Assembly: GCA_017542725.1 (NCBI GenBank)
Contig: JAFXWR010000318.1
Coordinates: forward strand, 1-7,970
Source of the DNA: Lachnospiraceae bacterium
GTDB taxonomy: Bacteria; Bacillota_A; Clostridia; Lachnospirales; Lachnospiraceae
Direction: 5' to 3'
DNA length: 7,970 nt
A model generated the notes under the pieces. That model saw only the letters and a program-made list of their open reading frames with translations, made no database searches and was not told the DNA's origin. Shown here in pieces: positions 1-6,548 of the stretch; position 1 is the stretch's first letter, and the number at the start of each line of letters is the position of its first letter. The position numbers were made by a program, and so were the translations under genes.

Positions 1-95
1 CTCTCTCTCTCTACTATATGTAGAAACTCAACATTAAATTTCTCTGCAAGCGAAAAGAATACATTTTGTATTAAGTTTTGTGAATTAAAAGTCAT
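1..95 (-). CDS. Start of an unidentified gene, cut by the left edge
   Basis: An open frame begins at an ATG at 95-93 and stays open for 31 codons to the window edge. The peptide begins MTFNSQNLIQNVFFSLAEKF and ends in a Glu/Arg run encoded by a short (CT)n tract. It is too short to recognise a family: no signal peptide or known motif is visible, and the hydrophobic/charged alternation would suit a soluble helix. Support comes mainly from the sigma-A-like promoter at 133-161, placed to give a leader of about 30 nt, and from the same orientation as the operon. The ribosome binding site is weak (a GGA about 12 nt upstream). It could be a chance open frame; the promoter makes a real gene more likely than not. 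Confidence 0.5.
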   Translation of the reverse strand, partial: MTFNSQNLIQNVFFSLAEKFNVEFLHIVERE

Positions 96-132
96 ACTAA
101 ATCATTTTCCAAACTTATTTCTATCAAATTAT

Positions 133-161
133 ATTATACATAAAGTAGAAATATTTTTCAA
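133..161 (-). promoter_or_regulatory. Sigma-A-type promoter for the gene at the left edge
   Basis: Read on the minus strand, TTGAAA (161-156) is followed by a 17-nt spacer and a perfect TATAAT (138-133). This is five of six matches at -35, six of six at -10, and the optimal spacing. Transcription would start near position 126, about 30 nt before the ATG at 95. It lies in the only real intergenic gap of the window (96-215, about 120 nt), which otherwise holds only AT-rich sequence. AT-rich DNA yields chance promoters, but the correct spacing and the downstream start codon support this one. Confidence 0.6.
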
Positions 162-215
162 TAATTTATATAAATAAGTATTAAGAAACAATTAAAATTA
201 TATACCACTATATTC

Positions 216-1004
216 TTATTTCTTTAATATATCAATCATCGTCTTAAATAATAACTGTGCATATGCAGCGCTACCATCTCCAGTTGGATGCACGCCATCT
301 TCAGTGATGAAAGTATCACTCATTCGAGCTATTTTATTCCAGTCGGCTATATAACAATTTTCATGAGTATTTACAAAATTTATCAAATCTCGATTTCTAT
401 TTCTCTCCTGCCCAACATATGGCATCACTATAGTAGGAATTATAAGTGGTTTGCCCTCTATTCCTTGGTATACATGCTCAAGTACTTCTACATCTATTCC
501 CTTCATCGCATTATTTCCAAGTGAGAGTATCATTATGTCACCTACTCTATCTATCTCTTTCATCGCATCAAATGCCTCTATACCCACTTCCATTTCTCTC
601 CCTGGTACAGAATCTTGAGCCAAATGTCTAAAAAATCTATTGAGGTAAGTCTTTGACATATCTGAAATTGAATCACCAATTATAGAAACCTTCGTGTCTT
701 TATATTCAAAATAATCTTCTTTAGTCACGTATATATCTTTTCCTATCCTGTGGTTTAATTCATCGACTTTTAAAAGCGTGTTTCTATATTGGTCCCCGCT
801 CACATCTGACACATCTATACTCTCTATCACAAATGACTCCGCTGTCTCAATTATTGTTGTCTCACTACTCTCTGCGGTTTCAGAATTTTCACTCATTACC
901 ACTTTATCATTTTTAGAACAAGAAAAGCAAACTACAAGAAACACTAATATAAATGTAGTTGTCAAAACTTTTCTTACCATTTTTTTAAATGTTATTGTTA
1001 TCAT
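216..1004 (-). CDS. SGNH/GDSL-type hydrolase, probable surface lipoprotein
   Basis: This 262-residue protein is probably a secreted, membrane-anchored esterase or O-acyl hydrolase of the SGNH superfamily; its substrate is unknown. Residues 1-28 form a basic then hydrophobic signal segment (KK...RK, then TTTFILVFLVVCF), followed by Cys29 in the context CFSC. That is a plausible but non-canonical lipobox, with Cys at -3 and Phe at -2. Residues 30-70 are a Ser/Glu/Thr-rich linker typical of lipoproteins. The catalytic fold covers about 105-260: IGDS with Ser112, a probable block II Gly135, LGNN with Asn165, and DGVHP with Asp236 and His239, so the SGNH set is complete. It is clearly paralogous to the SGNH domain of the upstream acyltransferase, whose stop codon its start overlaps (ATGA), implying translational coupling. 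A second Met at residue 9 would still leave a signal peptide but lacks an SD site, so the first Met is preferred. Confidence 0.85.
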   Translation of the reverse strand: MITITFKKMVRKVLTTTFILVFLVVCFSCSKNDKVVMSENSETAESSETTIIETAESFVIESIDVSDVSGDQYRNTLLKVDELNHRIGKDIYVTKEDYFEYKDTKVSIIGDSISDMSKTYLNRFFRHLAQDSVPGREMEVGIEAFDAMKEIDRVGDIMILSLGNNAMKGIDVEVLEHVYQGIEGKPLIIPTIVMPYVGQERNRNRDLINFVNTHENCYIADWNKIARMSDTFITEDGVHPTGDGSAAYAQLLFKTMIDILKK

Positions 1005-3655
1005 TTGTATGTCACCCTTATCATAGGTCTTATAGCAAAATCATCAGTAGTTACATAATCGCCCTTCATTTCTATATCACCATTAGATGATACATATAAC
1101 ACATGGTTATCTGAATCTCCTGCCGTCCTTGACCACCAATCAACAAAACCATATTTATTTACATAACCGCCAACATCTTTAAAATGATTTGTCGGTTTAC
1201 ATTTTAACTGTTCATCGCTCAGATATTTTTTTATTTCGTCATATGATGGTAAAAATACTCTATCATAAGTTGCGTTGGCATCTACAGTTCTATAATCAGG
1301 ATTTTTATGATTATCTACTTGGCTACTTAAGATAAATTTTGCGCCAACATTTTCAAATGCCTCACTATAAAACTCACTGTTTAACCATTTTCTCACATCA
1401 CTCTTTTGCCAAGTTGTACTTGCATAAACTTCATTGTATTTTCTTCTTTCAAGCGCATACTTTGATATAAGTAATTCTGTCTTTATCTCTTCGTTCTTAT
1501 CAACAATAATCCACTCTATCGGCTCCTTTTTATCAGAGCTATTTATATAATAAGAACCAAACTCTATAGTGTCACCGACATTTTTTTCTATCTCTACTGC
1601 AAACTTCATCTTATCGCCACTGCCAAAGTACTGCCATTCATTTCCACTTTTTCTCCATTCAAGACTTTCTATAGCTGTCTTAAATATGAGCTGTGCATAT
1701 ACATCTGTACCGAGGCCCTGTGGATGAGTATCGTCACCTATAAAATATTCTTTATGCGGCTTCATCGTACTATACCAATCAGCAAGATGACAATTGTCAT
1801 GCGTGTCAGCAAATTTTCTTAGGGCAGCATTTCTCTGCTGCTCCATAACCACATAAGGTATGGCAACTGTTAATATAATCATGAGTCTATCATCAAGATT
1901 TTCATATATTTCTTCAAGCACATCTACTCTTATCTCTTTGTCAGAATTTGTACCGAGCGCTACTACAACTATGTCTCCAAGTTCACCCTTTTCTTTCATT
2001 TCATAGAAGATTGGGAGAGCCTTTCTTAACTGCCTGTTTCCTTCTGCATTTATAACTGCATTTGGGAAATAAACAGACAGAGAACCCCTTGAACCTTGAG
2101 TTACAGAGTCACCTATAAAAGAAATCTTCATATTTCTATTCTTTAAAAATTCTTCTCTCGTAAGTGTTGCATCACCACCGATCAATGCATTGACTTTATT
2201 TATCCTACTAAAAACTGTCTGTATCTGATATGAGTTAATTTCTTCTTTCGTCGCAAGCAAATTTCCTTCTTCATCATACAAGCCATCAACATTAATCTCT
2301 TCATATTGCATGTCAGACTCAGTAGCTATCATGTCTTTTACAGCATTATTATTTATTCCATCAATCACAGCTTCATTACTTTCATCATTTAAATGTTCAA
2401 GTGCATCATTCTCTACTTCATTTGTAATCCATGTGGTATCATTTTTATCATCTGATTTTGGTGCATCGCCTGACATACGATTTATCAAAATTGCACTTGC
2501 AAGTACTATGAGAAGCATTGCTATAATTAAAATTCCAGAAAGTTTTTTATTGTTGTGTTTGAAAAATAATATTTGAACCAGTCTATATATGATTTCAGAC
2601 ACAATCAAAACCACTACAATTATAGTAATAAAATATAACCTCATATCTATATTCGTTGCGTGTGCCAAAAATCTATTTGAGAAAATAATTATCGGATAGT
2701 GCACGAGATAAATCACATAGCTTCTCCTAACAATTCCTCCCGTAAGGGCGGACAACATGTCCGCCCCTACATGTTTGCTCCTACTTGCCGTAGGGGCGAA
2801 TGCTTGCAGAGCCCTATCATCACAATATAACAACAAAATTAATATGCCACACAAAAACGAATATATAATTATGATTCCAATTACTTCTTGATCAGTACCA
2901 AATGAAACAACCATAGCATAAACCATAACAAGTAATAGTATCACTTCAAGCATCTTCACAAACGCTGGAGCTTTCTTCATATACTCATATACACTATCTG
3001 CCACAAGTGCACAAATAACTCCAATTAAAAATGTAGCAAGCCTTGAATCAAATCCATAATAAATTCTTGTGAGGTTTGCGCCATTTAATACAAGATAAAT
3101 TGAAAGTGCTAATGAAAGGATTGTCAATACAGAAAATGCAACAAGATATTTGTTTTTATTCTCTTTTTTATAAAATGGAAGTACTAACAAGAAAAAAGCA
3201 ACATAAAATTGAAACTCAAGTGACAATGCCCATATATGTGTAAGAGGCTTTATACTATTCATTGCCTCAAAATAAGATTCATTTCTTAAAATCTGTGCGT
3301 AGTTATTAAATGATAGTGCACTACTTACAGCATCTACAGGGTACTGTATAAGAAAGTTGCTAAAGTAATAACACATGCAGACAGTCACAATTATAATTGT
3401 AAATAGAAGTGCCGGATATAATTTGAGTATCTTGTCTCGTATTTTCGCGAGCACCGTCGTAGGGGCGGATATCATCCGCCCGCCATCCGCCACTTGCTTC
3501 ATCGTTAAAAATCCTGCGAGTACAAAAAATATCACCACCCCAAGATATCCACTTGGCACAAGGTTTGGCATCAAATGATACAAAAATACACCAAGAAGCG
3601 CTATAACTCTTAGCGCATCAAAAGATTTTATGTATTTTTTTTCAGCACCTGACAT
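1001..3655 (-). CDS. Membrane acyltransferase 3 fused to SGNH hydrolase and DUF6273 domains (OafA-like)
   Basis: This 884-residue protein is probably a cell-surface O-acyltransferase, acetylating peptidoglycan, teichoic acid, polysaccharide or another exported glycan; the acceptor is unknown. Residues 8-365 are an acyltransferase-3 membrane domain with about 10 hydrophobic segments, including His27 in LYHLMP, the IWALSLEFQFY block with Glu147, and RSYVIYLVHYP at 311-321. A further membrane segment (about 373-392) would place the rest outside. An acidic linker (about 395-500) leads to an SGNH domain (about 508-665) with GDS (Ser517), Gly539, GTN (Asn570) and DTHP (Asp642, His644). The C-terminal 690-884 matches what I know of DUF6273: FGSYY, TTWQKSDVRKWLNSEF, VFLPSYDEI, WWSRTAG and FAIRPMIRV. 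OafA-type proteins usually stop after the SGNH domain at about 600-680 residues, so the extra domain is unusual. Residues about 57-67 and 280-305 are encoded by palindromic repeats inserted in frame. The start overlaps the kinase stop by one base (TAATG). Confidence 0.88.
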   Translation of the reverse strand: MSGAEKKYIKSFDALRVIALLGVFLYHLMPNLVPSGYLGVVIFFVLAGFLTMKQVADGGRMISAPTTVLAKIRDKILKLYPALLFTIIIVTVCMCYYFSNFLIQYPVDAVSSALSFNNYAQILRNESYFEAMNSIKPLTHIWALSLEFQFYVAFFLLVLPFYKKENKNKYLVAFSVLTILSLALSIYLVLNGANLTRIYYGFDSRLATFLIGVICALVADSVYEYMKKAPAFVKMLEVILLLVMVYAMVVSFGTDQEVIGIIIIYSFLCGILILLLYCDDRALQAFAPTASRSKHVGADMLSALTGGIVRRSYVIYLVHYPIIIFSNRFLAHATNIDMRLYFITIIVVVLIVSEIIYRLVQILFFKHNNKKLSGILIIAMLLIVLASAILINRMSGDAPKSDDKNDTTWITNEVENDALEHLNDESNEAVIDGINNNAVKDMIATESDMQYEEINVDGLYDEEGNLLATKEEINSYQIQTVFSRINKVNALIGGDATLTREEFLKNRNMKISFIGDSVTQGSRGSLSVYFPNAVINAEGNRQLRKALPIFYEMKEKGELGDIVVVALGTNSDKEIRVDVLEEIYENLDDRLMIILTVAIPYVVMEQQRNAALRKFADTHDNCHLADWYSTMKPHKEYFIGDDTHPQGLGTDVYAQLIFKTAIESLEWRKSGNEWQYFGSGDKMKFAVEIEKNVGDTIEFGSYYINSSDKKEPIEWIIVDKNEEIKTELLISKYALERRKYNEVYASTTWQKSDVRKWLNSEFYSEAFENVGAKFILSSQVDNHKNPDYRTVDANATYDRVFLPSYDEIKKYLSDEQLKCKPTNHFKDVGGYVNKYGFVDWWSRTAGDSDNHVLYVSSNGDIEMKGDYVTTDDFAIRPMIRVTYK
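1013..1019 (-). promoter_or_regulatory. SD site of the SGNH lipoprotein gene, inside the preceding gene
   Basis: The minus strand reads AAGGGTG, 8 nt before the ATG at 1004. It lies within the last codons of the acyltransferase gene and, with the ATGA stop/start overlap, supports the chosen start over the Met eight codons further in. Confidence 0.6.
2742..2816. repeat. GC-rich compound palindromic repeat inside the acyltransferase gene
   Basis: Two adjoining palindromic units lie in otherwise AT-rich DNA. The first has 13-nt arms, GTAAGGGCGGACA (2742-2754) and TGTCCGCCCCTAC (2758-2770), with one mismatch and a 3-nt loop. After the linker ATG comes TTTGCTCCTAC (2774-2784), which can pair, with two G-T mismatches, with GTAGGGGCGAA (2790-2800). 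The last stretch, GTAGGGGCGAATGC...GCAGAGCCCTA (2790-2816), looks like a decayed palindrome. The block encodes residues about 280-305 of the acyltransferase (within ALQAFAPTASRSKHVGAD), in a loop between two membrane segments. It shares its core with the repeats at 3458 and 4609. Confidence 0.82.
3458..3491. repeat. GC-rich palindromic repeat inside the acyltransferase gene (5' part)
   Basis: The + strand reads CGTAGGGGCGGAT-ATC-ATCCGCCCG, with perfect 8-nt arms GGGCGGAT (3463-3470) and ATCCGCCC (3474-3481). The right arm is partly duplicated just beyond (ATCCGCC, 3485-3491). On the coding strand it is read without a stop as residues about 57-67, DGGRMISAPTT, between the second membrane segment (AGFLTMKQVA) and VLAKIRDKILKLYPALLF. 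Acyltransferase-3 proteins normally have a short basic loop here. The motif belongs to the same family as the other two repeats; similar short palindromes are, from memory, widespread in Firmicute genomes. Confidence 0.82.
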
Positions 3656-4605
3656 TATAACTCAGACACCGCTCCATAAAATCCAGCTTTGTTCTTTAAT
3701 TTAGCAATCATTATTTTAGGAAATGTCTTTGTGATAAATACTTTTTCTTTTAGATGTTTCATAATAATATCTGTGATAAATGTACCTTCATTTGATACAC
3801 CACCACCTATAAGTATAATCTCTGGTTCATACACAAGCATGATAATAGATATAACCATACTAAGATAGTCAAGTGATTTTTCAAGTGCTATAAGTGATTT
3901 TTCTTCTCCTTCTTTAGCTCGCCTTATAACATCTTGAGCACCATGAGCAGTGTCTGTATTGTACATTCTATTGTATACATTTGCTATACCTCTACCACCA
4001 GTCACAGTTTCAAGACAACCTGTATTTCCACAATTACATTTTATTGCATTTTCTGAAAAATCAACTTTTAGATGTGAAAGTTCTCCTGCTACACCACTCT
4101 TTCCTTCTATAAGTTTACCATTTATAATTATACCAATTCCCACCGCTGTGCCAAGAGTCATAAGACAAATTGACTTATATTTACTTCTAAGTGTCTTTTG
4201 GTACTCTCCAAGTGCTGCTGCATTTGCATCATTATAAACTCTTACATTGACTTTATTGCCAATTCTTTTTTTAGTTTCTTTAACCAAATCATATTTTTTC
4301 TTCCAGTTGATATTCACTGCTCTTAAAACCTGGTTATTGACTACTGGTCCCGGTATTGCATAACCAATACCTGCTATTTTTGACTTGGCCACGCCATATT
4401 CATTATCATCACAATATTTCTCAATGGCATTAAGCATATCATTCGCTATTGCTTTCTCTGCATTCTTCTCTCTAAACTCAGTTTCTACAGCAAACTGTTC
4501 TATAAATTTTTTATTTCCGTCAAAAATGCCAAACTTAATCGTGGTGCCGCCGACATCCACTCCTATGTAAAATTTTTTTAAGTTGAATTTCTGATTCTTT
4601 CTCAT
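3655..4605 (-). CDS. ROK-family sugar kinase, probable glucokinase
   Basis: This 316-residue cytoplasmic protein probably phosphorylates glucose to glucose-6-phosphate with ATP. The phosphate-binding motif DVGGTT is at 17-22, the catalytic base is Asp126 in YNDANAA, and a second phosphate loop, TLGTAVGIG, is at 150-158. The sugar/zinc signature GELSH has Glu175 and His178, followed by CNCGNTGCLE with Cys190, Cys192 and Cys197. IILIGGGVS at 263-271 is the usual ROK C-terminal block. There is no N-terminal helix-turn-helix, so it is a kinase rather than a NagC/XylR-type repressor. Two phosphate-loop positions deviate from the common GTGVGGG, and GELSH replaces GEIGH; both are mild changes. Length is normal, with about 10 extra residues before the first strand. 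Its position after glgA and a GH13 hydrolase fits glucose recovery from glycogen or maltodextrin. Other ROK substrates, such as N-acetylmannosamine or fructose, cannot be excluded. Confidence 0.86.
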   Translation of the reverse strand: MRKNQKFNLKKFYIGVDVGGTTIKFGIFDGNKKFIEQFAVETEFREKNAEKAIANDMLNAIEKYCDDNEYGVAKSKIAGIGYAIPGPVVNNQVLRAVNINWKKKYDLVKETKKRIGNKVNVRVYNDANAAALGEYQKTLRSKYKSICLMTLGTAVGIGIIINGKLIEGKSGVAGELSHLKVDFSENAIKCNCGNTGCLETVTGGRGIANVYNRMYNTDTAHGAQDVIRRAKEGEEKSLIALEKSLDYLSMVISIIMLVYEPEIILIGGGVSNEGTFITDIIMKHLKEKVFITKTFPKIMIAKLKNKAGFYGAVSEL

Positions 4606-4608
4606 AAT

Positions 4609-4624
4609 TGTTTGCCCCTACATG
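4609..4624. repeat. Half-copy of the palindromic repeat at the GH13/kinase junction
   Basis: On the + strand this is TGTTTGCCCCTACATG. It shares GCCCCTACATG with the compound repeat at 2742-2816 and resembles TGTTTGCTCCTAC within it. No matching second arm is seen nearby, so it looks like one arm of the element. Read on the minus strand, it contains the TAG stop codon of the GH13 gene and the AGGGG that serves as the kinase's SD-like site. Confidence 0.6.
4615..4619 (-). promoter_or_regulatory. SD-like site of the ROK kinase, inside a repeat remnant
   Basis: The minus strand reads AGGGG, 9 nt before the kinase ATG at 4605. It could pair with the 16S anti-SD sequence with one G-U wobble. The 12-nt gene gap has no better candidate, and no other start codon lies before the DVGGTT motif, which fixes the start. 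Confidence 0.5.
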
Positions 4625-6546
4625 ATTCTTAATACTTTATATCCCAGCGGATTCATATCCACCTCAAGTTTATTGTCATTCATAACTATCTTCTCACCAC
4701 TCAGCAAATCTTCTGCCTCTTGACCTACCATATCTATAGCCACATGCTCTCCTTCATTGTAGAAGATACCTCTATTTACTATCACAACTATCTTTTCATC
4801 ATTAGTCGCTCTCTCATAAGCAAATGTGTGAGTGCCAGTAAAAAGAGTTCTAAATGTTCCCTCTCCAAATACCTTTGATTTTTTTCTCATCTCACCAAGT
4901 GCCACATAGTGAGAACAAAGTTCATTATCTTCCTTACCCCAAGGATATGGCTTTCTGTTGTATGGGTCGTTGTAGCCATAAACACCAACTTCATCTCCAT
5001 AATATAAAAGTGGTGTTCCAGGAACTGTGTATTGGATAACCGACAGCGCTTTAAGTCTACTTACAGCAAGTAAGTATTTATCTCTATCTATTACATGGTT
5101 CTTCTTTTCTTCTTCATTTACATCATTCACATCTCTTGAGTCAGAGAGCTGAGTTATGATTCTAACTCTGTCGTGTCCATCAACTAAATTGAGGTTAGAA
5201 TTAAAATACATCTCGGGATAATTTTCCATTTGCTTGTAGAAAAATTCTGAAAGTTCATAGGCAGATATGTGACCTTCCATAAAGTTTATTGCGCTCTCCA
5301 TGAATGGATAATTCATAACTGACTTAAGAGATGCATTTATAAAATATTTTCTATTCTCATCATATGAAACTTTATTTGTAGCATCTTCCCACACTTCGCC
5401 TACAAGCATACTGTCCTTATTTACTTTATCCATAGCTTTTCTAACTTCCACTATGAATTCGTCTGGAAGTTCGTCAGCCACATCAAGTCTAAATCCCACT
5501 ATACCAGTTCTCATCCAATGTTTAATCACAGAATCCAAACCTTTACAAATGAAATCAAGATAAGTTGGATACATCTCTTTCACTTCTGGAAGGTCAGATA
5601 CGCCCCACCAACTTTCATACTGATCTGGAAACTTTATAAAATTATACCAAGGATAATATTTTGAGTTTTCGCTATTATATGCTCCTACACTGTCATAATT
5701 ACTAAACTTATTGAAATAAATTGAATCAGCGCCCTGGTGACTAAAAACTCCATCAAGCATAATGCCGATGCCTTCTTTCTTCGCGGCATGGACAAGCGAC
5801 TTAAAACTCTTATCATCTCCAAGAAATGAATCTATCTTCATATAATCGCCCGTATCATATCTATGATTGCTTCTTGCTTCAAATATAGGATTTAAGTAAA
5901 TACAAGTGACACCAAGTGACTTTAGATAAGGCAATTTTTCCTCTATGCCCTGCAGAGTGCCTCCATAAAATTCAAACTCATACACACCACCATTTTCATC
6001 TCTTTTGTACTCAGGGTCTTTATACCAGTCATCTACAAAAGTCTTGCCGTGATTCTTTCCTTCTATTCTCTTAAGTGTGTTTGCTTTTCTCTCTTCATAG
6101 TCTTCGCCACGATTAAATCTATCTGGGAAAATTTGATATACTATTCCCTCTTTAAACCAATTAGGTGTCTTGTCATCTTTAAAAACTGTAAGTTGATAAC
6201 TCTTTGGACTATTGTCAACTAATTTTCCTTCTCCACCTGACTGTAAGTCATTGTTGGAATAGAAATATTTTTCATCAAAGCTTTGTAGTATAAAATGATA
6301 CCATATGAGAGCCGGCTCTTTTGGAGTCTTAAACTTGACAACATATATGACTGCATTATTCTCTTCTGATTCTTTTTCCATCTCAAGTTCTGGAAGCTTG
6401 TTGTCATCCTGCCACATCGCAATATAACATTTAAGACCTTTAATGTGGTCTATAACCTTAAGTCTAAATGTTACTTCTGTACCAGTCTTCACTGCACCAA
6501 AAGGATGTCGATAAAACTCATCTCTTGAATTAAAATATACTCTCAT
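4618..6546 (-). CDS. GH13 alpha-glucan hydrolase (neopullulanase/maltogenic amylase-like)
   Basis: This 642-residue enzyme probably hydrolyses alpha-1,4 (and perhaps alpha-1,6) links in maltodextrin, cyclodextrin, pullulan or glycogen. It has no signal peptide, so it should act in the cytoplasm. Residues 1-125 look like the CBM34-type N-terminal beta domain of neopullulanases and cyclomaltodextrinases. The (beta/alpha)8 barrel starts near GIVYQIFPDRF (134-144). Conserved regions are LDGVFSH (264-270), GFRLDVADE with nucleophile Asp355, LVGEVWED with acid/base Glu384, and VDGHDR with Asp459, so the catalytic triad is complete. PGTPLLYYGDE (509-519) and a C-terminal beta domain ending GYKVLRIM complete the fold. 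It is longer than typical neopullulanases (about 580), mainly through charged inserts near 145-185 and 470-488. It begins 2 nt after glgA behind an AGGAG site, so the two are coupled and a role in trimming glycogen or its precursors is likely. The exact subfamily (GH13_20 or GH13_39) is uncertain. Confidence 0.88.
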   Translation of the reverse strand: MRVYFNSRDEFYRHPFGAVKTGTEVTFRLKVIDHIKGLKCYIAMWQDDNKLPELEMEKESEENNAVIYVVKFKTPKEPALIWYHFILQSFDEKYFYSNNDLQSGGEGKLVDNSPKSYQLTVFKDDKTPNWFKEGIVYQIFPDRFNRGEDYEERKANTLKRIEGKNHGKTFVDDWYKDPEYKRDENGGVYEFEFYGGTLQGIEEKLPYLKSLGVTCIYLNPIFEARSNHRYDTGDYMKIDSFLGDDKSFKSLVHAAKKEGIGIMLDGVFSHQGADSIYFNKFSNYDSVGAYNSENSKYYPWYNFIKFPDQYESWWGVSDLPEVKEMYPTYLDFICKGLDSVIKHWMRTGIVGFRLDVADELPDEFIVEVRKAMDKVNKDSMLVGEVWEDATNKVSYDENRKYFINASLKSVMNYPFMESAINFMEGHISAYELSEFFYKQMENYPEMYFNSNLNLVDGHDRVRIITQLSDSRDVNDVNEEEKKNHVIDRDKYLLAVSRLKALSVIQYTVPGTPLLYYGDEVGVYGYNDPYNRKPYPWGKEDNELCSHYVALGEMRKKSKVFGEGTFRTLFTGTHTFAYERATNDEKIVVIVNRGIFYNEGEHVAIDMVGQEAEDLLSGEKIVMNDNKLEVDMNPLGYKVLRIM

Positions 6547-6548
6547 AT

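Noticed and set aside
164..175. Perfect 12-nt palindrome ATTTATATAAAT after the last operon gene, considered as a terminator
   Set aside because: It is entirely A/T and has no GC stem or following T-run, so it is expected by chance in such AT-rich sequence and would form a very weak hairpin.
288..1026. Several plus-strand open frames of 60-95 codons opposite the SGNH and other genes
   Set aside because: They lie fully opposite well-supported genes, show no recognisable motifs and lack convincing ribosome binding sites; they are antisense shadows.
2742..3491. Palindromic repeats considered as a CRISPR array or as transcription terminators
   Set aside because: There are only two separated sites with no regular spacers, and they sit inside an intact reading frame without T-runs; neither explanation fits.
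3655..4605. ROK protein as a NagC/XylR-type transcriptional repressor
   Set aside because: There is no N-terminal DNA-binding domain, and the protein has kinase length with the catalytic Asp and zinc cysteines intact.
6219..6422. Minus-strand 67-codon frame inside the GH13 gene
   Set aside because: It is an alternate frame within the N-terminal domain of the GH13 enzyme, with no family signature of its own.
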